A stretch of 64,000 nucleotides of DNA from Rathayibacter sp. SD072 (GTDB taxonomy: Bacteria > Actinomycetota > Actinomycetes > Actinomycetales > Microbacteriaceae). The notes under the pieces were generated by a model that searched no databases, was not told where the DNA came from, and saw nothing but the letters and a program-made list of their open reading frames with translations. The stretch spans positions 1 to 64,000 of the forward strand of contig NZ_JADILJ010000009.1 in the NCBI RefSeq assembly GCF_017355185.1, read 5' to 3'. The translations under genes were made by a program, and so were the position numbers. Each line of letters starts with the position of its first letter. The first letter of the stretch is position 1. Below, piece by piece: positions 1 to 8,467 of this stretch.

Positions 1-15
1 GCCCCGGACGCAGAA

Positions 16-49
16 CGGCCCGGCCCGCGGAGAACCGCGGACCGGGCCG
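16..49 (-). terminator. Stem-loop terminator after the nitroreductase gene
   Basis: A 15-bp stem (16-30 with 35-49, one mismatch) closes on an AGAA loop, 13 bases past the nitroreductase stop on the minus strand. There is no clear U-tract, as is common in high-GC actinobacteria. It is the only feature in the first 62 bases. Confidence 0.65.
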
Positions 50-62
50 AGCAGTGCGGGGA

Positions 63-653
63 CTACGCGCTGACGAGCACGAGCTCTTCGAGGGGGAGGC
101 GGGTGCGAGGGGCGACCTCGCGCTCGCGCAGCACGTCGTTCGCGAGCGACTCCGGGTCGCCGACGACGCCGATCGCGGCGACGGTCACGGGGTCGAAGCG
201 CTCGTCGATCGCGAACTCCTCGCGGAGCCCGTCCTTCTCGAAGCCGGCCATCTGGTGCACGTGCAGCCCGTCGTGATGGGCCTGGATGCTGAGGTGCGCG
301 ACGGCCTGGCCCAGGTCGTAGACGGCCCAGGGGCGCGGCTTCCCGTCGGCGTCGACGGTCTCGGCGAGGGCGACGACGAGCGCCGCGGCCGAGCCGGCCC
401 ACGCGGCGTTGAAGCCGACGAGGTGCTTCGCGACGCGGTCGAACTCCGGCGTGCCGCGGCGGGCCACGATGAAGCGCCAGGGCTGGGAGTTGCTGGCTGA
501 GGGGGACCAGCGCGCGGCCTCGAGCAGCGAGGCGAGGGTCTCGTCCGAGATCGCCGCCGTCGTGTCGAACGAGCGCGGGCTCCAGCGCTCGGCGAGGACG
601 TCGAGGATCGGCGCGCTGGTGGTGGCGGTGCGGGACACGGTGGCGAGGGGCAT
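63..653 (-). CDS. Nitroreductase family protein
   Basis: This 196-residue protein looks like a cytoplasmic FMN-dependent NAD(P)H oxidoreductase of the nitroreductase fold. Such enzymes reduce nitro groups, quinones or similar electron-poor substrates. The sequence shows RWSPRSFD near residues 23-30 and [15 protein letters not shown] near residues 47-61, both typical of the FMN-binding N-terminal half. The length fits the small single-domain members. I start at the ATG at 653 because GGAAAGAAG lies just upstream; the reading frame stays open to 851 but that extension looks like upstream noise. The gene is divergent from lpdA. The physiological substrate cannot be told from sequence. Confidence 0.85.
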   Translation of the reverse strand: MPLATVSRTATTSAPILDVLAERWSPRSFDTTAAISDETLASLLEAARWSPSASNSQPWRFIVARRGTPEFDRVAKHLVGFNAAWAGSAAALVVALAETVDADGKPRPWAVYDLGQAVAHLSIQAHHDGLHVHQMAGFEKDGLREEFAIDERFDPVTVAAIGVVGDPESLANDVLREREVAPRTRLPLEELVLVSA

Positions 654-817
654 CGGGGGAGCTTCTTTCCGGGAGGGGGCGGATTCGACCGGGGCTCCGT
701 TGCCCGCGCGGTACAACGCCCCGCGACGAGCACGCATTCCCGCCGGCGGGGTCCGGGTAAGGCATACCAGGACCGTTCGCCCTCGGAGGACCCCCGGGTC
801 GGGCGCGCTCGGAACGG

Positions 818-823
818 TACGCT
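818..823 (+). promoter_or_regulatory. Probable -10 element of lpdA
   Basis: TACGCT fits the actinobacterial TAnnnT -10 pattern and lies 57 bases before the lpdA ATG. It would give a leader of about 50 bases with an AGGA ribosome binding site at 870-873. No convincing -35 is visible. Confidence 0.4.
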
Positions 824-879
824 CGGAGACGGCGTGGTTCCCCGCGCGCAACGTTCACGACTCTGATGGAGGATCATCC

Positions 880-2280
880 ATGGCCCAGCACTTCGACGTC
901 GTCGTCCTGGGGGCGGGTCCCGGCGGGTACGTGGCTGCGATCCGAGCGGCGCAGCTCGGCAAGTCGGTCGCGATCGTCGAGAAGCAGTACTGGGGCGGCG
1001 TCTGCCTCAATGTGGGCTGCATCCCGTCCAAGGCGCTCCTGCGCAACGCGGAGCTCGCTCACATCTTCCACTCGCAGGCCGAGCAGTTCGGCATCTCGGG
1101 TGACGTCTCCTTCGACTTCGGCGCGGCGTTCGACCGCAGCCGCACCGTCGCGGACGGGCGCACCAAGGGCGTCCACTTCCTGATGAAGAAGAACAAGATC
1201 ACCGAGTTCGACGGGACCGGCGCCTTCACCGGCCCGAAGGGCCTCGACGTGCAGCTGACCAAGGGCGGCTCGGAGTCGCTGACGTTCGACGACGCGATCA
1301 TCGCGACCGGCGCGTACGTCCGCCTCCTGCCCGGCGTCGAGCTCTCCGAGAACGTCGTCACCTACGAGACGCAGATCATGACGCGCGATCTGCCCGACAC
1401 GATGGCCATCGTGGGCGCCGGCGCGATCGGCATGGAGTTCGCGTACGTCCTCAAGAACTACGGCGTCGACGTCACGATCATCGAGTTCATGGACCGCGCC
1501 CTCCCCAACGAGGACCCGGACGTCTCCAAGGAGATCCAGAAGCAGTACAAGAAGCTCGGCGTCGAGATCCTGACCTCGACCAAGGTCGAGTCGGTCGTCG
1601 ACAAGGACGGCTACGTCACCGTGACCTACACCGCGAAGGACGGCACGCAGTCGACCCTCGAGGTCGACAAGGTCATGATGTCGATCGGCTGGGTCCCCCG
1701 CGTCGAGGGCTTCGGCCTCGAGAACACGGGCGTCGAGCTGACCGAGCGCGGAGCGATCGCGATCGACGACCACATGCGCACCAACGTGCCGCACATCTAC
1801 GCCATCGGCGACGTGACCGCGAAGCTGCAGCTCGCGCACGTGGCCGAGGCGCAGGGCGTCGTCGCCGCCGAGACCCTCGCCGGTGCCGAGACCCAGACCC
1901 TGGGCGACTACCGCATGATGCCGCGCGCAACGTTCTGCCAGCCGCAGATCGCCTCCTTCGGCCTCACCGAGAAGCAGGCGACCGACGAGGGCCACGAGAT
2001 CACCGTCTCGACCTTCCCGTTCATGGCGAACGGCAAGGCGCACGGCCTCGGCGAGCCGACCGGCTTCGTGAAGCTCATCGCGAGCAAGCAGTACGGCGAG
2101 CTCCTCGGCGCGCACATGATCGGCCCGGACGTCTCCGAGCTGCTCCCCGAGCTCACGCTCGCGCAGAAGTGGGACCTCACCGCGACCGAGCTCGCGCGCA
2201 ACGTGCACACCCACCCGACGCTGTCGGAGGCGCTCCAGGAGGGCTTCCACGGCCTCAAGGGGCACATGATCAACATGTAG
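880..2280 (+). CDS. lpdA: Dihydrolipoyl dehydrogenase (E3)
   Basis: This is a 466-residue flavoprotein disulfide reductase that reoxidises dihydrolipoamide in 2-oxoacid dehydrogenase complexes, using FAD and passing electrons to NAD+. The N-terminal FAD-binding GAGPGG motif is at residues 11-16. The redox-active disulfide is Cys42/Cys47 in [14 protein letters not shown] second nucleotide-binding motif, GAGAIG, lies near residue 180 for NAD, and the C-terminal HTHPTLSEA carries the catalytic His-Glu pair. Length and motif order are typical of the family. The start at 880 follows TGGAGGATC; the frame is open further upstream but runs into the divergent nitroreductase. No E1 or E2 gene lies nearby, so this is a stand-alone copy that probably serves several complexes. 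Confidence 0.95.
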   Translation: MAQHFDVVVLGAGPGGYVAAIRAAQLGKSVAIVEKQYWGGVCLNVGCIPSKALLRNAELAHIFHSQAEQFGISGDVSFDFGAAFDRSRTVADGRTKGVHFLMKKNKITEFDGTGAFTGPKGLDVQLTKGGSESLTFDDAIIATGAYVRLLPGVELSENVVTYETQIMTRDLPDTMAIVGAGAIGMEFAYVLKNYGVDVTIIEFMDRALPNEDPDVSKEIQKQYKKLGVEILTSTKVESVVDKDGYVTVTYTAKDGTQSTLEVDKVMMSIGWVPRVEGFGLENTGVELTERGAIAIDDHMRTNVPHIYAIGDVTAKLQLAHVAEAQGVVAAETLAGAETQTLGDYRMMPRATFCQPQIASFGLTEKQATDEGHEITVSTFPFMANGKAHGLGEPTGFVKLIASKQYGELLGAHMIGPDVSELLPELTLAQKWDLTATELARNVHTHPTLSEALQEGFHGLKGHMINM

Positions 2281-2298
2281 GTGCCCCCACCTGCACCG

Positions 2299-2362
2299 CA
2301 CCTCCGGCTCGCAGGAACCGGTCCGGCTCGTCCGGATCACCGGTTCCCGCGAGCCGGAGGTG
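2299..2362. repeat. Long inverted repeat after lpdA (CGAGCCGG family)
   Basis: Arms 2299-2322 and 2339-2362 are 24 bp with one mismatch, around a 16-base loop that itself holds another CCGGCTCG. It begins 18 bases after the lpdA stop and could act as its terminator. The word GCGAGCCGGAGGTG in the right arm recurs at 37725-37738, so this is also a dispersed repeat. Confidence 0.75.
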
Positions 2363-2416
2363 TTTCCGCGAGCCGGAAGCGCTCCCGCGTGCCGGAGACG
2401 CTCCCGCCCCTCCCGC

Positions 2417-2422
2417 TACCGT
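2417..2422 (+). promoter_or_regulatory. -10 element of a probable leaderless promoter
   Basis: TACCGT lies exactly 7 bases before the ATG at 2430 and there is no ribosome binding site. The same hexamer and spacing precede the histidine kinase start at 8400 on the other strand. Confidence 0.5.
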
Positions 2423-2429
2423 CGACCGC

Positions 2430-3179
2430 ATGGACGCCCGCCTCCTCGACCACCTCGCCGCCGACGCCTGGCCGCCGCTCGAGAGCCGCGCACTCGAGGG
2501 CTGGCTCCTGCGCGCCGCCTCCGGAGTCACGAAGCGGGCGAACTCGGTCCTCACCTCCGGACCCGTCGCCGACCCCGAGCGCGCGATCGACGCCGCGGAG
2601 GCGTTCGCCCGCGAGCACGGCATCCCGCCGCTCCTGCAGCTCGGCCCCGCGACCCTCCCCGCCGACCTCGCCGAGCGCCTCGGCGCCCGCGGCTACTCCC
2701 CGCACGATCGCACGCTCGTCCTCACGGGCACGGTCCGGGAGGCGCTCGCCGCGCTGAGCGGGGAGCCCGCCGAGATCGACGCGCACCCGTCCGACGAGTG
2801 GATGCGGCTCTGGTGGTCCGTCGACGGCCGGGGAGGCGACGCCGAGCTCGACGTCGCGCGGCGGATCCTCGCGGGCTGCGACTCCTCCTACGCCCTCCTC
2901 CGCGACGAGGACGGCCCCGCCGCGTGCGGCAGGCTCGCCTTCGCGACCGCGCTCGACGGCGAGGCGTGGTGCGGCCTGTTCGGAGTCGCCACGCGCCCCG
3001 ATGCGCGCCGCCGGGGGCACGCCTCCTCGGTTCTCCGCTCCCTGCTCGAGCAGGCGCGGGACCGCGGGATCGAGCGCCTCTGGATCCAGGTCCTCGAGTC
3101 CAACTCCGGCGCCCGTCGCCTCTACGCGGCACTGGGCTGCGAGCAGTCCTCCTGGTACGAGTACTGGCGCCGCCCCTGA
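2430..3179 (+). CDS. GNAT-family N-acetyltransferase
   Basis: This is a 249-residue two-part protein. The N-terminal half (to about residue 110) resembles the extra domain seen in some actinobacterial acetyltransferases. The C-terminal half is a GNAT domain. The acetyl-CoA-binding region is near residues 185-215 (VATRPDARRRGHASSVL, the R-R-G-H version of the Q/RxxGxG/A loop), followed by the family's typical NSGARRLYAALGCE near residue 230. It should transfer an acetyl group from acetyl-CoA to an unknown amine. The start follows a TACCGT -10 with no ribosome binding site, so translation is probably leaderless. The gene is convergent with the lipoprotein at 3277. Confidence 0.8.
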   Translation: MDARLLDHLAADAWPPLESRALEGWLLRAASGVTKRANSVLTSGPVADPERAIDAAEAFAREHGIPPLLQLGPATLPADLAERLGARGYSPHDRTLVLTGTVREALAALSGEPAEIDAHPSDEWMRLWWSVDGRGGDAELDVARRILAGCDSSYALLRDEDGPAACGRLAFATALDGEAWCGLFGVATRPDARRRGHASSVLRSLLEQARDRGIERLWIQVLESNSGARRLYAALGCEQSSWYEYWRRP

Positions 3180-3209
3180 CCCGCTCGCCCGGCCCCGGCT
3201 GATCCCCGC

Positions 3210-3270
3210 CGCGAGAGGCCACTCCGGCACGCGACACGCCGGTCGGGGCGTACCGGAGTGGCATCTCGCG
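3210..3270. terminator. Inverted repeat between convergent genes
   Basis: Arms 3210-3227 and 3253-3270 are 18 bp with one mismatch around a 25-base loop. It fills the gap between the acetyltransferase stop (3179) and the lipoprotein stop (3277), so a two-way terminator is the simplest role. Confidence 0.6.
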
Positions 3271-3276
3271 AGGACG

Positions 3277-4266
3277 TCAGTCCAGGACCGCCCGGGCCAC
3301 GGAGTCCGCGCGCGCCGAGTCGCCGGTCACGAGCACGCGCCACCACACGCCGTCCGCGAGCACGTCGACCTCGCAGGTGCCGGCCGAGCAGCCCGAGATC
3401 GCGCGCTCGCCGAGGCCGTCGACGGGCGAGAGCGGGATCGCCAGACCCGTGGTGAGCGAGAGAGTGCGCCAGCCCTCCTCGCCCGAAGGGAGGGCGTCGA
3501 CGCTGATCCCGGAGTAGGCGGCGTCGGCCGCATCCGTCCAGGTGCACGAGGTGTAGCCCGCGCGGGCCGCGGCGGCGGCTCCGGCGGTCGTGATCGGCGC
3601 CCCCTCGGTGCCGGCTCCCGGTGTCGGCTGCACGAGCCCCGCGAGCGACGTCAGCTGCTCGGTCGTCAGCAGGTCGGCGCAGACCGGCCCGGAGCCCGCG
3701 ACGACCTCGTCGAGCCGACCGGAGGCGGAGTCGGCCGTCGCGGAGGCGAGCGCGGCGAGATCCAGTGCCGTCGGAGCGCCGGTCAGCGCGAGCGAGACCC
3801 AGGTCGAGCCGACGAGCACCTGGGCGGTGCAGCCGCCGTCGGTGCAGGATCCGGAGGCGGCGTCGCCCGCGGCCAGCGCGGGACCGGCCGGGAGGGCGGC
3901 GAACGCGTCGGCCGCGTCCTCGGCCGCCGAGGCGACGACCGACGCGGGCCCGTCCGTCTCGAACCAGGAGCAGGTCAGCAGCCCGCCGTTCTCCTCGGCG
4001 GCCGCGCGGATCAGCTCGGCGGAGCTCCGCACCGCGCCGTCCCGACTGCCCTCGAGCCGATCCGCGGGGAGCCGCAGCGCCTCCGACGCCCTCGAGACCG
4101 GCAGCAGGGAGTCGCAGTCGAGCTCGGAGGCGGGCGCCGCGGAAGCCGAGGCCGGGGCCGGAGCGGAAGCCGAGACGGAAGCGCTCCCCTCCGGAGCCGG
4201 CGCCCCCGAGCATCCCGCGAGCGCGACCCCCGCGATCAGCCCGAGCGCGACGAGCCGCGCCCTCAC
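3277..4266 (-). CDS. Lipoprotein with a duplicated Cys-containing domain
   Basis: This is a 329-residue predicted lipoprotein. A short hydrophobic signal ends in the lipobox ALAGC with the lipidated Cys at residue 19, followed by an Ala/Ser/Pro-rich linker. The mature part is two similar halves. Each has an early Cys before a Leu pair, a later (T/S)CxW motif, and a closing C-x4-C module followed by a Val-rich strand and a Trp (SCTDGGC in half one, GCSAGTC in half two). This recalls the DUF3558-type actinobacterial lipoproteins, but I cannot confirm the family. The GTG start overlaps the TGA of the threonine aldolase gene by four bases (GTGA), so the two are translationally coupled. Function unknown. 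Confidence 0.75.
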   Translation of the reverse strand: MRARLVALGLIAGVALAGCSGAPAPEGSASVSASAPAPASASAAPASELDCDSLLPVSRASEALRLPADRLEGSRDGAVRSSAELIRAAAEENGGLLTCSWFETDGPASVVASAAEDAADAFAALPAGPALAAGDAASGSCTDGGCTAQVLVGSTWVSLALTGAPTALDLAALASATADSASGRLDEVVAGSGPVCADLLTTEQLTSLAGLVQPTPGAGTEGAPITTAGAAAAARAGYTSCTWTDAADAAYSGISVDALPSGEEGWRTLSLTTGLAIPLSPVDGLGERAISGCSAGTCEVDVLADGVWWRVLVTGDSARADSVARAVLD

Positions 4267-5345
4267 GCCGAGAGCTCGCGCTCGATCGCCGCCGTGAACA
4301 CGTCGATGTCGTCCTCGGTGGTGTCGAACGAGCAGACCCAGCGCACCTCGCCCGTCGCCGGGTTCCAGTCGTAGAAGCGCGACACCTCGCGCAGGCGATC
4401 GGCCACTCCGGCCGGCAGCGTCGCGAAGACCGCGTTCGCCTGCGTCGGCTGCGTGAAGGCCAGGCCCTCGATGCGACCCGCCGCCACCGCCTCCTCGAGC
4501 CGGGAGCGCAGCCGCGCGGCCATGGCGTTCGCGCTCCGCGCCGAGCGCAGCCACAGCGGCTCCGTCTCGCCGTCCTCGCCGAGCATCGCGAGCAGCTGCG
4601 CCGAGAGGAAGCGCATCTTCGACGACAGCTGCATGTTGGTCTTGCGCAGGTAGTGCAGTCCGCTCGACGCCTCGGGATCGAGCACCACGATCGCCTCGCC
4701 CAGCAGCATGCCGTTCTTCGTGCCGCCGAACGAGAGCACGTCGACGCCGGCATCGGTCGTGAAGGAGCGCAGCGGCACTCCGAGTGCCGCCGCCGCGTTC
4801 GCGATCCGGGCGCCGTCGAGGTGCAGCCGCATGCCGTGCGAGTGCGCGTGGTCGGCGAGCGCGCGCACCTCCTCGGGCGTGTAGACCGTGCCGAGCTCGG
4901 TGGACTGGGTGATCGAGACGACCAGTGGCTGCGAGCGGTGCTCGTCGCCGTAGCCCCAGGCCTGCTCGTCGACCAGCGCCGGAGTGAGCTTGCCGTCGGG
5001 GGAGGTCGCCGTGAGGATCTTGATCCCGCCGACCTTCTCGGGCGCTCCGCCCTCGTCGGAGTTGATGTGCGCGGTGCCCGCTGAGATCACGGCGCCCCAG
5101 CGCGGCAGCATCGACTGCAGTCCGGTGACGTTCGCACCCGTGCCGTTGAAGACCGGGAACGCCTGCGCCTGCTCGCCGAACTCGCGCCGGAACGCGTGCT
5201 GCAGGCGCTCGGTGTAGACGTCCTCGCCGTACGCGACCTGGTGCGCGCCGTTGGCCGCGGCGATCGCGGCGAGCACCTCCTCGTGGACCCCGGAGTAGTT
5301 GTCGGAGGCGAAGCCGCGGACCGTCGGATCGTGCAGAGAGCTCAT
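4263..5345 (-). CDS. Low-specificity threonine aldolase-type PLP enzyme
   Basis: This 360-residue fold-type I pyridoxal-phosphate enzyme probably cleaves L-threonine or L-allo-threonine to glycine and acetaldehyde. The N-terminal FASDNYSGVH matches the family start. HLDGARIANA near residues 175-184 carries the PLP-binding Asp, and SFGGTKNGMLLGE holds the Schiff-base Lys at 210. The length is normal. The gene is followed with a four-base overlap by a lipoprotein gene, an unexpected partner. A short purine-rich stretch (AGGATGAAGG) lies directly before the ATG. Other beta-eliminating lyases share this fold, so the exact substrate is inferred. Confidence 0.88.
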   Translation of the reverse strand: MSSLHDPTVRGFASDNYSGVHEEVLAAIAAANGAHQVAYGEDVYTERLQHAFRREFGEQAQAFPVFNGTGANVTGLQSMLPRWGAVISAGTAHINSDEGGAPEKVGGIKILTATSPDGKLTPALVDEQAWGYGDEHRSQPLVVSITQSTELGTVYTPEEVRALADHAHSHGMRLHLDGARIANAAAALGVPLRSFTTDAGVDVLSFGGTKNGMLLGEAIVVLDPEASSGLHYLRKTNMQLSSKMRFLSAQLLAMLGEDGETEPLWLRSARSANAMAARLRSRLEEAVAAGRIEGLAFTQPTQANAVFATLPAGVADRLREVSRFYDWNPATGEVRWVCSFDTTEDDIDVFTAAIERELSA

Positions 5346-5495
5346 GCCTTCATCCTCGCAGCCCGTCGCCGGGGGGTCCCTCCGGGTGCGCGTTCAGCGG
5401 GCGCTCATGTTTCCGGCATGTGAACAGCCCGAGAGCGACGAGCCGATCTCCGTCAAGAAGTTGGTATCGGCTGAGCGAACGGCCACTCTTGTCCT

Positions 5496-6197
5496 ATGCG
5501 CATGGACACATCGGGGGCGGTCCGCGATATGCCGGCCCCTCCCGGGGTGGACGAGATCGCGGCGCGCTTCGGCGACCCGGTCCTCGCGTTCGCCCCGCAG
5601 CCCCGACTCGAGGAGTTCGCGGCGGCTCAGACCATGGCGCTCGGGCGGTTCGTCGAGATCTCCCTGTCGTACTCGTTCTTCAAGAATCCGCGCAATCGCG
5701 CCGATCCTGTGAACCACGTCCCGCTCACTCCGGAGCAGAAGCGGGCGATCGACCGGGCCGAGAACGACCACCTGCCGCCTTGGATGGTCGACCAGGTCAC
5801 GCGGATGCGGTACCCCGTGCTGTGGGAGGCCGTGCGCACCTCGGTGCCGATCCCCGCCGAGCGCAGCCGGCCCCTCGAGTCGCGCCTCGCCGCCCACATG
5901 GGCGACGTGCTCCGCAACACGTTCCCCGGCCGCGTCCGCAGCCGTCGGGGCGGCATGCCCGTGGTCGCCGCGGCGCTGCGCGACGAGGACGTCGTGCGAG
6001 GCGTGCCGGTCGTGGTCGACGGAGAGGCCCTGCGCGGCTACCGCGTCGACACCGATCCCGACGTGGTCGCCATCGGCGCCCGCGTGGACGGCCGATACAT
6101 GACCGTGGTGCTCGACCGGAAGATCGTCCCGGACATCCGCATGGAGTTCGTGCGCCGCACGCCTCCGCGCGGTTCTGCTCCGATCGCCCGCCGCTGA
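5496..6197 (+). CDS. Conserved-looking hypothetical protein
   Basis: This is a 233-residue soluble protein I do not recognise. It has no signal peptide or membrane segment. The middle contains SLSYSFFKNPRNRADPVNHV and a Pro/Trp patch (HLPPWMVDQV); the C-terminal third reads as beta-rich (VVAIGARVDGRYMTVVLDRK). Two ATGs two codons apart (5496 and 5502) could start it. No neighbour suggests a role: it is divergent from threonine aldolase and convergent with the two-component system. Codon use matches the surroundings, so I consider it a real gene. Confidence 0.65.
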   Translation: MRMDTSGAVRDMPAPPGVDEIAARFGDPVLAFAPQPRLEEFAAAQTMALGRFVEISLSYSFFKNPRNRADPVNHVPLTPEQKRAIDRAENDHLPPWMVDQVTRMRYPVLWEAVRTSVPIPAERSRPLESRLAAHMGDVLRNTFPGRVRSRRGGMPVVAAALRDEDVVRGVPVVVDGEALRGYRVDTDPDVVAIGARVDGRYMTVVLDRKIVPDIRMEFVRRTPPRGSAPIARR

Positions 6198-6228
6198 CGC
6201 CCTCGCCGCGATCCCTCGCCGGCCAGCT

Positions 6229-6299
6229 GCGGAACGTCAGCTGAAGAGGGGGTCTCTCCGCTGTCAGCCGAGTGACCCCCTCCTCAGCCGACGTTCTGC
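6229..6299. terminator. Inverted repeat between convergent genes
   Basis: Arms at about 6229-6256 and 6274-6299 match with about three mismatches and include AGGGGGTC against GACCCCCT. The loop holds a third partial copy of the GTCAGC word. It sits between the stops at 6197 and 6335. Confidence 0.6.
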
Positions 6300-6334
6300 G
6301 GGCGCCGATCCGGGTTCCGCGGGCACGGATGCGG

Positions 6335-7006
6335 TCAGGACCGCCCGGGCACCGCGATCCCGTGCTCGTAGGCGAACACGACGGCCTGGATCCGGTCCCG
6401 CACCCGCAGCTTCATCAGGATCTTCGACACGTGGGTCTTCACCGTCGCCTCGCCGACGAACAGCTGCGCGGCGATCTCGGCGTTCGACCATCCCCGCGCG
6501 AGGTACACCAGCACCTCGCGCTCGCGATCGGTGAGCTCGGCGACGCCCGGGTGCTCCCGGGGGCTCCGGGCGGGATCCGCGGCGAAGCGCTCGATCACGC
6601 GGCGGGTGACGTCCGGGGCGAGCATCGCGTCGCCGCGGGCCACGACCTGCACGGCGTCGACCAGGTCCTCGGGCGAGGCGTTCTTGAGCAGGAAGCCGCT
6701 CGCTCCGGCCGACAGCGCGTCGAAGAGGTAGTCGTCGCGGTCGAAGGTCGTCAGGATCAGGACGCTCGAGCACAGCCGCGGGTCCTTCACGATCTCGCGG
6801 GTCGCGGCGAGCCCGTCCATGCCCGGCATCTGCACGTCCATGCAGATCACGTCGGGGCACAGTTCGGTCGCCCGCGCGATCGCCTCGGAGCCGGTGCGGG
6901 CCTCGCCCACGATGACGATGCCCGGCTCGGACTCCAGGATGATGCGGAACCCCGCGCGCACCAGCTCCTGGTCGTCCACCAGGAGGACGCGGATGTCGTC
7001 GGTCAT
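6335..7006 (-). CDS. Two-component response regulator, NarL/LuxR type
   Basis: This is a 223-residue response regulator. The receiver domain (residues 1-120) has the acidic pair DD at 11-12, the phosphoacceptor Asp in CMDVQMPGMDG near residue 55, and the conserved Thr and Lys (LTT and LLKNAS). The C-terminal DNA-binding domain is LuxR-type: ELTDREREVLVYLARG and a recognition helix in ATVKTHVSKILMKL. The start codon overlaps the stop of the kinase gene (ATGA), so kinase and regulator are made together. It probably binds promoters after phosphorylation by that kinase. The target genes are not evident, since flanking genes lack an obvious shared operator. Confidence 0.93.
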   Translation of the reverse strand: MTDDIRVLLVDDQELVRAGFRIILESEPGIVIVGEARTGSEAIARATELCPDVICMDVQMPGMDGLAATREIVKDPRLCSSVLILTTFDRDDYLFDALSAGASGFLLKNASPEDLVDAVQVVARGDAMLAPDVTRRVIERFAADPARSPREHPGVAELTDREREVLVYLARGWSNAEIAAQLFVGEATVKTHVSKILMKLRVRDRIQAVVFAYEHGIAVPGRS

Positions 7007-8400
7007 GCGCGGCCCCCGCTCGCTGCGTCGAGGCGCCCCCGCGACGCCCCGGTCGACGCTACCGGGTCCGGGAGCGGCTGCGGGCCGACGACCGGCGCCA
7101 GCGGGACGTGCACGTGCACGAGGTAGCCCTCTCCGCGCCGGCCCATCTCGATCCGCCCGCCCACGGCCGCGGCGCGCTCGCGCATGCCGGTCTGCCCCAG
7201 GCCGCAGGAGGCGGGCGCGGTCGGGTGCGGACCGTTGCCGCCGTCGTCGGCGACCTCGAGCTCGACCGCGTCGGGCAGGTAGCGCAGGCGCAGCTCGGCC
7301 CGCGCGCCGGGGCCCGCGTGCTTGCGGACGTTCGTGAGCGACTCCTGTGCGATGCGGTAGAGGCTGAGGCCCACCGTCGCGGGGATCTCGCGCGGGAATC
7401 CGATCGTGCGGAACGCCGTCGGGAGCCCCGAGCCGGCGGAGGCGCCGACGAGCTCCTCGAGCTGCGCGACGCCGCGGGTGGAGGCGGAGTCGGTCGGGAC
7501 GGTGTCGAGGGGCCCGGCCGCGGGCGACTCCTCGGCGCGGAGTGCGACGAGGATCCGGTGCAGCTCGTCGATCGCCGAGCGGGCGTCGCTCTCGATCGCG
7601 CTGAGCGAGCGCGCGGCCTTCTCGGGGTCGCGGGCGAGGACGCGGCGCGCTGCTCCCGCCTGCACCCCCATGACGCTGACGTGGTGCGCCACGACGTCGT
7701 GCAGCTCGCGGGCGATGCGCAGGCGCTCCGAGGTGACCGCCTGGCGCGAGGAGCGCTCGCGCTCGTCGTCCAGCTCGGCTGTGCGCGCCTCGAGCGCCTC
7801 GAGCCGGCGCGCCGACTGCCACGACGCCTCACCGAAGACGAAGGCGCTGCCGAAGTAGAGCAGGTTGACCAGCAGGACCAGCGCCGATTCGGCGACGTAG
7901 GGCGAGAGCGGTCCGACGGACTCGGTGGCGGGCAGCGCCCGGTCGAGCCACTCGCCCGTGATCAGGGAGGTCACCAGCCATCCGAGCATGGCGATCGCGA
8001 TCACCAGGCGCACTGCGAGGGCGGCACGGCGGTCCCGGCTCCACGCGCCGACCGTGTAGATCGCGAGGAACAGGCAGATCTGGTTGAAGAGCGACTCCGG
8101 CACCTGGAGCACGAGACCGAGCGTGTAGACCACCGCGAGGACGATCGCGACGGTGGCCGGGTACCTCCGCCGCAGCGCCAGCGGCAGGGTCAGCGCGACG
8201 GCCCAGTGGGCGCTGACGACGGGGTGCGCCGCGTCGGGGAACCCGGCCGAGGTGTACAGCAGCACCGAGATCACGGTCGCGAGCAGGAGGATCCCGGCGG
8301 CGACGGCGTCGCGGATGTACTGCGGCCGCGTGGGGGGTCGCCTCGTCCAGCCGGCGTCGAAGGGATCGGCGGCGGCGACGGCGTCGGCACCTCGGGACAT
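7003..8400 (-). CDS. Two-component sensor histidine kinase (HisKA_3 type)
   Basis: This is a 465-residue membrane sensor. The N-terminal half has about five or six hydrophobic segments (for example ILLLATVISVLLY) with short loops and no large extracellular domain. The dimerisation/phosphotransfer helix has ERLRIARELHDVVAHHVSVM, with the phospho-accepting His in ELHD. The ATPase domain has N-box SLTNVRKHA and a G-box in CGLGQTGMRERAAAVGG. This is the NarX/DesK-like class that pairs with LuxR-type regulators, matching the next gene. I place the start at 8400 rather than at the GTG at 8409 because TACCGT lies 7 bases before it. The signal sensed is unknown. Confidence 0.92.
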   Translation of the reverse strand: MSRGADAVAAADPFDAGWTRRPPTRPQYIRDAVAAGILLLATVISVLLYTSAGFPDAAHPVVSAHWAVALTLPLALRRRYPATVAIVLAVVYTLGLVLQVPESLFNQICLFLAIYTVGAWSRDRRAALAVRLVIAIAMLGWLVTSLITGEWLDRALPATESVGPLSPYVAESALVLLVNLLYFGSAFVFGEASWQSARRLEALEARTAELDDERERSSRQAVTSERLRIARELHDVVAHHVSVMGVQAGAARRVLARDPEKAARSLSAIESDARSAIDELHRILVALRAEESPAAGPLDTVPTDSASTRGVAQLEELVGASAGSGLPTAFRTIGFPREIPATVGLSLYRIAQESLTNVRKHAGPGARAELRLRYLPDAVELEVADDGGNGPHPTAPASCGLGQTGMRERAAAVGGRIEMGRRGEGYLVHVHVPLAPVVGPQPLPDPVASTGASRGRLDAASGGRA

Positions 8401-8407
8401 GACGTCC

Positions 8408-8413
8408 ACGGTA
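8408..8413 (-). promoter_or_regulatory. -10 element of the histidine kinase operon
   Basis: On the minus strand TACCGT is followed after 7 bases by the ATG at 8400. There is no ribosome binding site, so a leaderless transcript is likely for the kinase-regulator pair. Confidence 0.5.
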
Positions 8414-8467
8414 CGCGACCGGGCCGCGGCGGAGGCGGATCCGCAGTCGCCCGCCCCCGCCGCCGGC

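Noticed and set aside
409-879. N-terminal extension of the lipoamide dehydrogenase
   Set aside because: It overlaps the nitroreductase on the other strand. The ATG at 880 has a good ribosome site and gives the family length.
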